64,000 nt of DNA from Rhynchospora pubera (GCA_028095005.1 CM051459.1:312358513-312422512), one strand, 5' to 3'; numbered from the stretch's first letter, positions 45,459 through 56,932 are shown. Program-made: numbers and translations. Notes: a model not told the origin generated them from the letters alone.

Positions 45459-45912
45459 GCTCGGCCCCTATCCATTTTCATTTCTCGTGTTAATTTTGAG
45501 GTTCCGATCAAGCCTTAATTTCCGATGTTGAGACATTTTTTATTTAGCATTAAGCAAACTTTTGATGAGTAACGAAATACCTAATTTATCCTGAGTTCAT
45601 TTTATTGAAATATTATGAAGTGCAAAATGGTCTTCTTGATTAGATTTTTGAATTTCTCAAAAAATTGAAAAAAAAACCTATATTAAATATGAAGCTATAA
45701 TAATAAATTATTAAATAAAATATTAACTACTTTACAATGTTGTACATACACTATGTTCAGTTTCAAGGTCCACAAAGGCATTAAATTATTTTATGGGTTA
45801 CCTTGAAAACATTTATGCTCAGTAAAGAAGTATCAGGCAGGGGGGGGGTCACGTGGTTTAGTGAATAGTGACTTTGGGGAATACGGGAATAGACCCCAAT
45901 TTAGTCCTAAAG

Positions 45913-46075
45913 GGGCCGTTTGGATACTGTAGGAATTTAGAAAATTTGTAATTTATAGATATAAATTTATTGAAAAGTGTGTAACTTTGTGAAAAATTTG
46001 GATTGTTTATAATAAATTTGACATATTGATATAAAATGTTCGGAATTTGCAATTTTGGCACCATCCAAACAGCCC
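45913..46075. mobile_element. Foldback MITE (GGGCCGTTTGGAT ends)
   Basis: GGGCCGTTTGGAT at the left is complemented by ATCCAAACAGCCC at the right, with one mismatch. The internal GTGTGTAACTTTGTGAA matches the complement of the MITE at 20321-20456, so they are one family. Confidence 0.72.
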
Positions 46076-47019
46076 AAGAGGTATTGTTATCAATCAAAAT
46101 ATCAGTCCGACTAAATCTAGACCGTTCAACCTGAGCTGGACGGTCTAAACACGCCAAAAGCTCCAGATACAATCGGGGAAAGAGAGGAGAAACACTGTAC
46201 CAATATTAAAAAGGGCCCATTGTTTCTTTTATAGAAAACTACTATGTACAGTACGTTACCCACGAATCCAGCACACGACAAGTCACGCGCACAAAGAAAA
46301 TCCCACTTGTTGTCAATAAATTCAATGCATCACTTACTTCAACAATAGTAAATATTTCTGGTCAGGAAGAATGGTTTTAGGATCATAAAACAGAGGTGGT
46401 TGGTGTGCATACCTGACTAAGATTTAACGAATAAACAAAACATCACACTAAAAAACTAGGAAGAAGTATACAATTAGCGTAAATTACAAGCATGATGTAA
46501 ATTTTATAGTTGAGGTAAAATGCCTATTTCTACGCTTGCCAGTAGAACTCATTTCTATCCTGAATTAGGCTTCTGAAAACTGACAAAAAATAAAACCTGA
46601 AGTGAAATATCATTTCTGTTTTTCTCCTTATCTATCATGAGCTAGCAGGACCCTTTGATTATCTGATCTTTAGTCTCTTCATCGTTGTAATTATGATTTG
46701 AATATATATATTTTGACTTCTCTCTGCATCTGTGGAATTAAGACTTCATGTTCAAACTTCACTTCGCTCGCTGAGTCGCTGTTAATTTTTGCATTTGATG
46801 CAAGCTGATCTCATCTAACCCACTACACAGCTGCAAATTGAACAAAATATACATGATATTTTTGCAATGCAGGAAAAAAAAAAAGAAATCCCACGTTATA
46901 TTAACATATTACTATTTTTTTAACTGTAGTACCTGAAGGCTGAAGCATGTGGAGGTCTCTTGGTAATATCATGTCATGGTGGCCAAATCATGCCCCTCAA
47001 GCCTCATGACCTCCCAGTT
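46076..47019. other. Intergenic DNA
   Basis: No gene or element boundary recognised. Confidence 0.5.
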
Positions 47020-47027
47020 TGCTGTAT

Positions 47028-47726
47028 AGGGGTGAAAACTAGACAGATATGGAGCGGATAGTGGTCATATCATAGTATTCATATTTTTTTCGGATATGGA
47101 TACGGATACGTATATGTTCGAATATGGATACAGCGCGGATGTTGAACGGATACAAATACGGTTCGGATATTGTCGGATATGGATACGAATACGTATATAT
47201 TTTATCGGATACGGATAATATTTTGCTCAATTTATTTTACTAAACAAAAGACAATATTCGATTAGAAGAATGTAATGTTTACTTTTTTTCGACTAGTATA
47301 GAATTAACTAAAAAAATAAAGATAACGACAAAAAATCAATACTTGTTTACACATATTGAGACATCACAAAAAGCAAATTTAATCACACTTATACAAAAAT
47401 TGGCATCATATTACAGTAAAAAAAATAATTACCAATTCTAATACTATATAATTGAAATAGCTTATACCTATATGTCAATTATGATGCTATTTCCAAAAAA
47501 TGTGCCATTACCATATACAAAACGGATATCCGTTTTGCATAGAAATACGGATACGGATATTCCGTATCCGCACTAATATTGCTTATCATATGTGTATTCA
47601 TATCCGTTTAAAAAAAATCTGAATCCGCATCCGCATCCGTTCGGATACGGATAGTATTATCCGAATCCGTAAAATAGCGGATATGAATACGATTCGGAAT
47701 TGGAATTATCCGCTCCATTTTAGTAG
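47028..47726. mobile_element. Non-autonomous Ac/Ds-like hAT element with CGGATA arrays
   Basis: Left end (T)AGGGGTGAAAAC resembles the Ac/Ds terminus. Perfect 8-bp target duplications TGCTGTAT are at 47020-47027 and 47727-47734. Both ends carry many CGGATA/TATCCG repeats (47082-47220 and 47520-47700). The right terminal repeat is decayed (CTACTAAAATGGAGC). No transposase. Confidence 0.83.
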
Positions 47727-47917
47727 TGCTGTATTTGCATGTTGCTGTATCTATCTGCCGGTATCTGGTCTTTTTTGTACTTTTCCTAAAATTGGGCATT
47801 AGACCCGAAGGCCTGTTTACCTTTCCGAACCTCCGAAATTTTAAAAAATAATATTAAAATAATATAATCCATTAAAATTAATATCAATATAATAAGTTTA
47901 ATATAAATAGTATCACG

Positions 47918-48036
47918 AGATCGGAATCCTGGATTCCGATCTAAGCTTTGATCGGATTCTAGGATTCCGATCTAAGCTTAGATCAGAATCCAGGATTCCG
48001 ATCTAAGCTTAGATCAGAATCCAGGATTCCGATCTA
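47918..48036. repeat. Palindromic tandem array in the left arm
   Basis: About four units of roughly 31 bp, each containing GAATCC(A/T)GGATTC flanked by GATC motifs and separated by TAAGCTTAGATC. The right arm has a shorter version at about 51816-51866. Confidence 0.85.
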
Positions 48037-48040
48037 ACCT

Positions 48041-48122
48041 TTACTTTATATATATGGGTTTCTGATCTAAGGAGGCTGCCTTCTTCGCTCTTGGATGCAC
48101 CCATTCCGCGCGCGAGAACAGT
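48041..48122 (+). promoter_or_regulatory. Possible promoter and first exon inside the element
   Basis: CTTTATATATATGGG directly after the palindrome array is TATA-like. A GC-richer stretch follows, ending CGCGCGAGAACA with a GTAAGT donor (about 48121). This suggests that the terminal array drives transcription inward. Inference only. Confidence 0.4.
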
Positions 48123-48917
48123 AAGTTTTTTTTTTTATTTAATTAATTATTTATTTAGTTTATTAGTTTTTAATTTAGTTAATTAAATTAACAAATAGAA
48201 AAAATATTGGAAAAATATTTAAAAAATCAGAAAAAATAAGATGTAAATTTATATGTAATTTATTAATTATATTGGATTTTTTTTTGTCATTTTATTTGTT
48301 TATTCACTACTTAATTAATTAGAAAAATAGATAATAAATTGTAAAATTATTTTTAAAATACGAAAAAATAAGAAAAAATCATATGAAAATTTATGTGTAA
48401 TTTATTTACTTGTTTTAAATTTTTTTGCTTTTAATAATTAAGATTTTGATAATTAAATATGGAAAAAATTAGAAAAATGATAATAATTGATGGTATTAAT
48501 TGAAAATGTAGGAAAAAAAATTGTTTAGAAGAGAGTCAATTCCTTTCTACTCCAGGTTAGCTTTTTTATATGCTTATTTTATTATTGTTTGAATAGAAAT
48601 GTTTGTGAATTGCTTGTAGATTGATTGATTGATTGTAAAATTGTGAAATACAATGATTGTAAAATTGTGAAATGCAATGTTTGAATTATTGATTCATTGA
48701 TACTTGTGAAATGCAATGATTGTAATGCAATGATTGTAAAATTTGAATGATTTATTCAAATTGGGTTGGGTTGGGTTGAAATTGGAATGAAATTGGGTTG
48801 GGTTGGGTTGAAATTGGGTTGTAATTGGGTTCAGATTTTTTGGAAAACTCTCCCGGTACAGGGGAGATGCTGCCGAAATTTTAGTAGATTTTATACTTTA
48901 TTAAATTTTAATTGCAG

Positions 48918-49106
48918 TAATAGTCGAAATGCCACCGCGAAGAAGAAGAAGACCAGAGGATCCACGTCGATCCACGAGGCGTCGAGAAGATCCTGGCGCA
49001 TCTACATCAGGAGGAGATCCTGGCGCTTCTTCATCTGCCCCCCCTGCTGCCTCCTCCTGCTGATCAGCTTCTGCATCTCAGTCAGTCTGAGCTTCGAGGC
49101 GTACGA
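48918..49106 (+). pseudogene. Arginine-rich exon of unknown cargo protein, frameshifted
   Basis: Bounded by a TTTAATTGCAG acceptor and a GTACGA/GTAAGT donor. ATG at 48929 reads MPPRRRRRPEDPRRSTRRRE then GASTSGG twice, and stops at 49061-49063. The +1 frame beyond gives PPADQLLHLSQSELRGVR up to the donor, so a one-base slip in the CCTCCTCCTG run probably broke it. Two DPGAS repeats are present. Family not recognised. Confidence 0.5.
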
Positions 49107-49679
49107 GTAAGTTTTTTTTATTTATATAGTTAATTCTTTTATATATATATTTTTAATAGTATATATTGGAAATAATTTATTTTTTAAATTATTTAGGGTA
49201 TAGGATTTAGGGTTTAAGGGAATAATATTTTTTTATATTTATATAGTTAATTTTTGTATATAGTTAATAGTATATATAGTAAATAATGTGTTTTTTAACT
49301 TATTTAGGCGTGGACGCCCGAAATGCATAAATTAAATTATTACATATTCAATAGCTACATATTTAAATTAAATTAAATTAAATTAAATTAGATCGGAATT
49401 CAGGATTCCGATCTTTTTACTGTTTACAATTTAAGTAAATTAATAATTATATTTTAATTATAATTGTAAAATTAAATTAGTAATTTATATTGTTTTGTAA
49501 ATTAAATTAAAGTAGTTAAAAAAATATTAGCTCAATCAAATTAAATTAACTAAATGAAATTAAATTAAATTAATTACTTCAAATAATTAAATAAGATTTT
49601 ATTACATTAAATTAAGTCAAATTATTAAATAATTTTATTTAATTAATTTTTAATGTCATTAAATTTATGCAACTGATAA

Positions 49680-49915
49680 AGTCTGGAAAAGGACAGGCGT
49701 GCTCTGATAAAAGCTCAAAAGTATACTGATGCCTACCTAAGCACTGCAAAAGGACAGGCGTGCTCTGATAAAAGCTCAAAAATATACTGATGCCTACCTA
49801 AGCACTGCAAAAAGGACAAAAGTATTCTAATAAAGTCTGAAAAGTATACTGATGCCTACCTAAGCTATGCAAAAGGACAAACGTATTCTGATAAAGTCTG
49901 AAAAGATATCACATT
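49680..49915 (+). repeat. Tandem repeat, about 60-bp unit, nearly four copies
   Basis: The unit contains GTATACTGATGCCTACCTAA then GC..TGCAAAAGGACA, with variants of CTGATAAAG(T/C)T. It lies just upstream of the zinc-finger reading frame. Confidence 0.85.
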
Positions 49916-50026
49916 ATATTTATTAATTTTAAATAATTGTAAGTCTAAAATGATCTATAAAATTATTCTTCCTCAGCAAAAATATGTCACACCCACTCAA
50001 TCCTTCTTTCTTCAACATTCACTACC

Positions 50027-51005
50027 ATGGAGAAAGGAAATACCTCCAACAGTGAAGTGCCAGAATGGCTATCTACTCGACATGAGTACTGGCCAAATTA
50101 CGAACATTCCCCTGCCAATCCAAATGAGATCGAAAAAGGTGATTATCATGCGATATGTAATAAATGTTATCGCAATTTCGACTTCAATATCTATACACGG
50201 AATGGTGGCGAGTGGCCATTATAAACCCACTATCAGTGGCACATTCATGGTGGCCCAGAAAGAGACCGCAGGGAGAGATTGCGACATTACCTGACTAAAC
50301 CTGAGTCGAGCAACTCTGAACGCTATAAAAAGTACTACACAGAACCTGAACCGATGCCGGAACTCAAACCGTGGAAACCAGATCCTACACCCATGATTGT
50401 TTACGAAAGCATATACGATTTTTGTGGAGACCACACAGTGAGCTGTACAAAGTGTGGTCAGGTTTTCAATTTCAAAGATACCATTTTGCGTGACCACTAC
50501 GATGAACACAAAAAACAAGAAGAGAGGGATGAAATTGTAAAGAGATTCAGAGTGAAAGAACAATGGTTCGAAAGGAGAAGAATGGAAGAAAAGACCGCCG
50601 AAGAGAGCCGGAGGTTGCAACAAGAAAAAATTGGGAAAAAAAATTAAGGAGAGCTTAATAAAGATCAAGAAGAGAGATGAACAACGCAAAATTGCAGTAG
50701 CTAGAATGGCTGAGATTGAGCAACAAGAACCCGAGGTAGCTTTCTGGAACGAAGCCGCTCAATTCGCAGACAACCCGGCTGCGAATAATCAACAAGATGC
50801 CGAGGCAGCTTTTTGGAACGAAGCAGCTCAACTCGCTGAAAACATCGGTGCCAGTAATGAACAACAACCTGATGCCGCTTTCTGGAATGAGGCCGCTCAA
50901 TTCGCCGACAACCATGGTGCCAGTAATCAACAAGAAATGAATGCGGAAGAAGATCAACCCTGGTGGGATGAAATTCTGCAACATGTAGATGATCAAGATC
51001 TCTAA
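50027..51005 (+). pseudogene. Double zinc-finger protein with FWNEAAQ repeats (broken)
   Basis: ATG at 50027 opens a frame that hits an in-frame TAA at 50222-50224, continues in the same frame to 50647, and then shifts by one at an A8 run (near 50637-50644) into the frame ending at 51005. Read through, there are two C2H2-like fingers: CNKCYRNFDF...THYQWH (the stop falls inside this one) and CTKCGQVFNFKDTILRDHYDEH, i.e. CX2CX13HX3H. After these come a long charged helical region (VKRFRVKEQWFERRRMEEKT and on) and three repeats of about 23 residues built on AFWNEAAQFADN...GASNQQ, ending in WWDEILQHVDD. The fingers suggest nucleic acid binding. It could be captured host sequence or an element-encoded accessory protein. 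I do not recognise a named family. Confidence 0.72.
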
Positions 51006-51830
51006 GTATATTTATTACTTTGTTTTTAAGTACCAAACTAAATTCAGTGTGTTCATTTATATTATGGTTTTTTATGTACATTTTTCCTTTTCTATTGTTT
51101 TAGTGTGCTAAATTATATTATGATTTTCATGTATACATAAAACAAAGTGAACATATAAACGATCTAAGTTAACACATACAAACAAATAAGTTCAATAAAA
51201 ATAAGTTTGTAAGTGTTCACTTAGATCGTCTATATGTTCAGCTTATTTCCGGTATATGTTCACTTTGTACTTACCGATGGCTGGGATGGTATATTTGCCG
51301 ATGACACTTATAATTCATGTATTTTTATATTATGAATTAAATGAAATAAATCTAATATTTAATTATAAGTTAATATTATAATTATTGCCATAAATAAATT
51401 ATTACAAAAAGTATTATGTACTTATTATGTACAACATTTAACATAATTGAAAATTTCTAATATTCAAAATAAAACCATCCATATAAAATTAATATCAAAA
51501 CTTTAAATATTAAAATATTATTCATAATATAGAATTATATTATATTAACATTCTTCAAAATATCAAAAATCCGATTCTAAACAAACGACAAAAATTTTAT
51601 AATATATTAATTTAATATTAAAATTTTATATATTTAATTAATGTTTATAATAGAAGTACAATAAAATATATTAATATAATATTTTATCTTCAAAATATAT
51701 TACTAATATTTTATAATATATTAATTTAATATTAAAATTTTATATATTTAATTAATATTTATAATAGAAGTACAATAAAATCACTAAAAACGACAAAAAT
51801 TCCTGTTACAGCACTGTTCGGAGTCCTGGA
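51006..51830. other. Non-coding right part of the cargo element
   Basis: AT-rich. ACGATCTAAG(TT)AACAC near 51160 is echoed in inverted form by GTGTTCACTTAGATCGT near 51213. A direct duplication of about 80 bp (ATATTAATTTAATATTAAAAT region) lies at 51601-51660 and 51718-51775. Confidence 0.5.
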
Positions 51831-51960
51831 TTCCGATCTAACGTTCGGAATCCAGGATTCCGATCTCGTGATACTATTTATATTAAACTTATTATATTGA
51901 TATTAATTTTAATGAATTATATTATTTTAATATTATTTTTTAAAATTTCGGTCCGAACCT

Positions 51961-53059
51961 AAACCGTCTGAAGCTCCCTTTCTGATCCGAAATCGCAACG
52001 GGGCTTATTAAGGCCCAGACTTTAAACAGAACAGGCCAGGTAAAGATTTTAAAACCTCCTACCTATGCAGGCCCCTAAAAGCAACATGTCTACTACTACC
52101 TTTTTTGACTTTCTGAGGCGATGACAACACAACTACACAAGTACACAACTTCGTCTCTTTCATTCTTTTTGAAATAAATAACAATAACAATTCATTGTAA
52201 TAGTACCTCAAAAACCAAAATACCTGTAACACCCCTAAAAAGTTTAGAAAATTATAATTGACAAAGTATTATAATCCACAGCTTATAAAAAAGTTATATA
52301 AAAAATTATAGTTTGTTAGTGTAAAGTAACCTTTTAACATAAGACCAATTTTATTTATGCAATTGTAAGAGTTGTGTGCAAGGGCTATTTGTAGATAAAC
52401 CCTGCATTACATGAATGCACACCATTAGATGGTCTTATTTGAACACAGTGACACAACTTAGGACTATTTTATTTTTTACGCTGCTGCTTTTCTACTGGTA
52501 CAATCTACCCAGTGTATGTTAAGTTATGGCACTCTGGGAAAAGAAGTGTTCAAAGCCTTGATTTTTGCAGCGAAAAATACAGGTGTACATTTGTCCTATG
52601 ACTCAAAATTCCTCAGTTTGTTCATTTGTTGTAGACTTGTACTCATGTTTCTTTATCGTCAAATTAAATATAGCAGCACAAAATAAAATGTGAGAGGTTT
52701 GATAACTTACTATTTGGCGAAGAACGAGCTCCTGTATGGCGCAATCCACGTCCTTTAATGTCAATCCAAACTCTTGTAAAATAAATCAGACGGTCTGAAC
52801 CCTGAAACAGTGAAACAGTTATCAATCGATGGTTTCAGCTCGGCGCCTCGGCTTCCCAAAATTTCTTCACAAATGCAATTTACAAATTTGAGGGGTGTGA
52901 TGTGAAAATAATTGCCGAAGTTTCAGTTATGCAACGTTTCGGGAAAAAATGAAAAAAATGTAGATGGAAAAGAAAAAGAAAAAGAAAAAAAGAGGGATCT
53001 AAAAGAGCGGGAAACGAACCCTCCTCTCCCGCCACAGTAAATCCTAGTGTCTCTTAACC
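51961..53059. other. Intergenic region with a weak minus-strand exon-like stretch
   Basis: On the minus strand 52795-52722 reads EFGLTLKDVDCAIQELVLRQ and is followed by a GTAAGTT donor-like site. No neighbouring exons were recognised. Otherwise nothing is supported. Confidence 0.3.
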
Positions 53060-55512
53060 ATGAGCGGAGGTGGTAAGCGGAGAAGGCTGAGATCAAACTC
53101 CTATCACAACGAATCAAGGTCCAAGCCGAAGCAAAAGCTTCTCCTAGGAGCCGAAGAACAGGCGGAGAGTGAACAAGGGTTTGCTCTCTTCACTAAGGGA
53201 GATATGGCTCCTCACCTTCTCTCCAGTAACAATCCATCTCTCCTCTCTTTGCAATTATTGTCACACCGCGTAAACGTAGATCAATCTAATTACATAAATG
53301 TACTCTCATTCTTGGTCTGAATGCTATTCATACAGCTAACTTGAGTGAATCTTTTATGTGCATCGAAATGGCTAATTAAAATAATCAGAGCTTCAATTTT
53401 TTCTTACCTTGATTTCAATTTGTTCTGTACTTCAGGTAATTTATAAAACCAATAATTTTTATGCTTAATTACTGTTACATTGGTTGTTTCATGATTTTTT
53501 TGGGGCCTTGTTGATAAAGATATTTTAGATTAAATTCACTTATGTTTAATTCATCAATAGGTTAAAATTTTGCTTGTTTGCTCTTTTGGAGAATGGGTTT
53601 TAGACTGCTTGGGTTCCATTTAGGTAGGTCTCACACTAGTATGTAGTGCACAACTAAATTAAGGTAAACTGGGCTATGTTGAAGCTTAAGTGGTTAACTC
53701 ATTTGAGGAATCAGCTACAGATCATATTGTATCATTTGGGTCAATTTTGCAAGAGATCATTTTCTATTAAGCTCCACAATTTGTAAAAATTAAATATCAG
53801 CACAATTTTGCTTTCATTATCATTACAGCATGGTTCTACTTGCAATGTTAAGTACAAGTTCAAGCTGTATTTTAGTGCTGCTACAAAGGTACTTAGAACA
53901 GTGTACAAAAGATTTCATGCTGGCACTAGCCATGACCAGTGTAGTAAATTAAGTCAGGTACTGATATCATCAATGGCCATTGCAATGCATTGTACCTTGG
54001 CAGACTATTGATCTTTTCAAACATGTAAATTTCAGGATGGATGGAACTAGAGGTGCATGGCTATCTTTGAAGAAGGTATGGAGGCCAAATTGCTAATGTT
54101 GAGAATTTGAGATTGTAGAGAAAGAGGTTCTTGATCTTGCTAGTCAGCTGCTTTCTGCTTTTTGTGTGTTCTTAAGGGGGCAAAAAGATTCTAGACTCAC
54201 AAGTCACTACTCTTTCCATCGGATAATACAAAACAAATGGAAATATCAATAAGGGTAAAACTTTAAATTGACACCAAACATGTTCAGTATTTTAAGAAAC
54301 TTGATTCTACTTATACGAATCTGACAGAAAAGGCCCTCAGTTTGGTTATTGGTGCGATGAAAAGTTCCAACCTGAACAGAAGTGCTAAAGGAGATCTTGG
54401 TGCAGAAACCATTGAATTGTGATGAAACAGAAACAGATGACATCTTGGAACAAGTTGACATAGACACACATATGAGCTAGCCACATTTGAAGTGTGCCAC
54501 CCAGTCTTAGTCCCCAGTCCCAGTGCTAGTCCCAGACCTAGACCCTCTCATTTTTATTTTTGATTCCTCTATACAGCAAATCTTAATTTTTATTTTGTTT
54601 GTACCTGTAAGCACTGACACTAAGTAAGAAGCCATTCTCTGGTATTTTGAGGGAAACCAACGGATTATAGTGGTTAAATTGCTGCCTTTTAAAAATTGTT
54701 ATATATTTGTTGCCACAAATTGAATTGATCTACACATGTACCTCTTTTGCTGGATATTATCAGTGTTACAATGGACTATCCTGGCAATTTATATACTTGT
54801 AAAACCTTTTTGATGAATATGGATGCCGTTTGGCTTTTCATTCTTATTTCAGGATATGGTTGTTCTCTTATAAGTGCCTACTGAATTCAATTTATGGATA
54901 CTTCATGCGCAAGTGAGTTCTGCTTTGAACTATCATCTTCCATCCTTGTTTTTTACTAAGCATATGCATTTTCAGTTCCAGGATTCCACAAGTTTTCTTC
55001 TATTTTTAATTAACTAGAGGGGGTTGGGGGGAACTCTCAAATTCCACCTCTATATTTTTGCCTTAATTCTATTCTACTAGTTGCGGTTTAAAGAGTTGAC
55101 CTCTTACTTCTCATGTTATCTTTTCCCTCCATTTTAATTGGTTACAAATTGCAAAATTTCAAATTTTTTTTTTTTGAAGCTAGGGAGACGCAAGTCTCAT
55201 CCGACAATTCCATTGAAAGAATTTGTTGTTCATACAAGGTAAAAACAAAAAAAAAAAGAAGAGAAATCACAAATAACATTCCTATTTACAAAGAAATAAT
55301 TTCAATGTTTAACTTGGATGTTCCTCTAAATTGTAGGAGAGAAAGGTCGTGTTCATTGGAAATGGCAGGATTAGTTATTACCTATACCGGTGCAAAATGA
55401 TTCAAAATGCCCAGCTGCATGTAGAGAAACTAGGCAGGCTACTTGAACTTGACACTGATGGTATCTGGTGTGGTCTTACTGGCTCTTTCCTGAGACCCTG
55501 GTTCAAATCCAT
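53060..55512 (+). pseudogene. POLE (POL2)-like: DNA polymerase epsilon catalytic subunit, decayed exon-deleted copy
   Basis: Recognisable pieces in order: N-terminal exon 53060-53203 (MSGGGKRRRL ... EEQAESEQGFALFTKGD); 53829-53888 (GSTCNVKYKFKLYFSAATK); 54047-54150 (RRYGGQIANVE then EIVEKE, with a TGA and a frameshift); 54853-54912 (YKCLLNSIYGYFMRK, the family-B polymerase motif); and 55337-55512 (SLEMAGLVITYTGAKMIQNA, then LELDTDGIW with the catalytic DTDG). These match the plant Pol epsilon large subunit, the leading-strand replicase. The exonuclease region and most of the palm between residues ~115 and ~800, plus everything after DTDG, are missing. Retained splice-like borders show a genomic, not mRNA-derived, copy. 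Confidence 0.88.
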
Positions 55513-56932
55513 GTGAGTTTATGATATTTCTCTCATTCTAACTCGTGCATTGATTGACACAAGCATGCAATGTGCAATATATGTGGTTGGATGACACTGA
55601 TGAAGAGCCAGAGTAAGTGATAACGGTTCTGTACTTCTACATTCTTTGTCAGGATCTCATAAGACAAAAAGAATCTGCCACCCTTGAATGCCTTACCAGA
55701 CCTTGCATCGTCTTCGCAGGAACAACTTCGACATAATTCGCTTAGTGCGAACACATGCCGGTGCCCAGTATTGTCACAGTGTGGACACTGGCAGTACCAA
55801 TTAACAGTGACATCAGCACTGAAACTGCTAACTAGTGCAACAATGACCGACTGCACAACCCATGTCAAGTATCATGGTCTCTGATCGGTTCTGGTTCACA
55901 GATATGTTTATTTTAGTTTCAGGATCAATCAACGTCATTTGATATCCAGTCGTACTATTGTAAAATAATTTAGACGGTCCGAAACAGTCACAGATCCAAT
56001 TCCGCACTTGAAATTCTATCAACTAAACTTCCCTTCCACATGCAAGGCGTTTAATTTTCAACTATATAATTCGAATTAAAAAAAACTGCCAATGTTTTAT
56101 TTATTTATTTATTTATTCCAGCAGGCATTAGATCAAGTCTCTCCAATAACGAGAAGCAAATATAGCCGCTTTGAATCCCGTTCTTAATTTATGAAAGAAC
56201 GTCAATATCTGTTTAATAGACTTTTTTTTTGTACTTAGGCAGTCCATTATAATAGTCACTTGAATTAGTTGACTAGAAGTCAGTATTCGCCAAAAGTTGC
56301 TTTTATGGATTTTTTTTTTTTAAAGAAATTCCGTAGGTAAGAACACTTCTATGGATTTTTCTTTTATTTTTTGAAAGAAAACCCGTATGTAAGAACACTT
56401 CTATAGATAGATAGATATACACTATAAAGCTGAAAGTCATAAGTTTTACGCAAGACAACTCTAATTAAAAAAATAATGCAATCTAATGACCAGTTTAATG
56501 CGTTACATTTTAATAGATAATAATCACGTGTAAAAAAGTAAATTAATAAAATTCCAAAATTCATGCGTTGTAGTTTCTAGATGCATTGTTCCCTAATTCA
56601 TAGCCTTTTTCTTCTACAATTCTACTAGAATAATATAATTCATGTCCCAGGCTCCCAGCTGATGTAATGAACTGGTTTGATGAGCCATTGCCCATTGGAA
56701 AACCATAGAAGTTGGGGAAATATGTCCACTTCTATTATTAAAATAAGATTCACGTCTAAGGCCACATACTACACGCCATAGAGAAACCATGATTAAGACC
56801 CCAGTCCGCCTTCAGTTTTACCCCTAGAAGACCATCTGCATAGTATTGTTCATTCTCCAGCAATCAAGCAGCCATAAGCTACTTAATTCATTATTCAAAA
56901 ATTGCATCTCTTTCTGAGTTCATAGCACAACA
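55513..56932. other. Intergenic region before the receptor kinase
   Basis: Short open stretches overlap on both strands at 55533-55884, with Cys-rich translations but no recognised domain. From 56040 it is AT-rich. The last ~100 bp are the presumed leader of the next gene. Confidence 0.5.

Larger units (their letters stand above)
47833..51951 (+). mobile_element. Cargo-carrying Mutator-like element with palindromic terminal arrays (4.1 kb)
   Basis: Perfect 9-bp target duplications TCCGAACCT are at 47824-47832 and 51952-51960. The terminal inverted repeats (about 120 bp) start CCGAAATTTTAAAAAATAAT. Inside the left one is an array of about four units of the palindrome AGATCGGAATCCAGGATT (completed by CCGATCT) joined by AAGCTT. 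The right end keeps two. No mudrA-type transposase is present. Instead there is a possible promoter and exon near 48040-48120, a broken exon at 48918-49106, a 60-bp tandem repeat, and a broken zinc-finger gene at 50027-51005. Confidence 0.92.

Noticed and set aside
48766..48928. Plus-strand frame starting MGWVEIGMKLGWVGLK
   Set aside because: It is a translation of GGGTTGGGTTGAAATT simple repeats.
49680..49915. Possible CRISPR-like array
   Set aside because: Plant nuclear context, and the units are direct tandem copies without unique spacers.
55533..55884. Cys-rich open frames on both strands after the polymerase pseudogene
   Set aside because: They do not match the polymerase epsilon C-terminal zinc region as I know it, and overlap each other on opposite strands.
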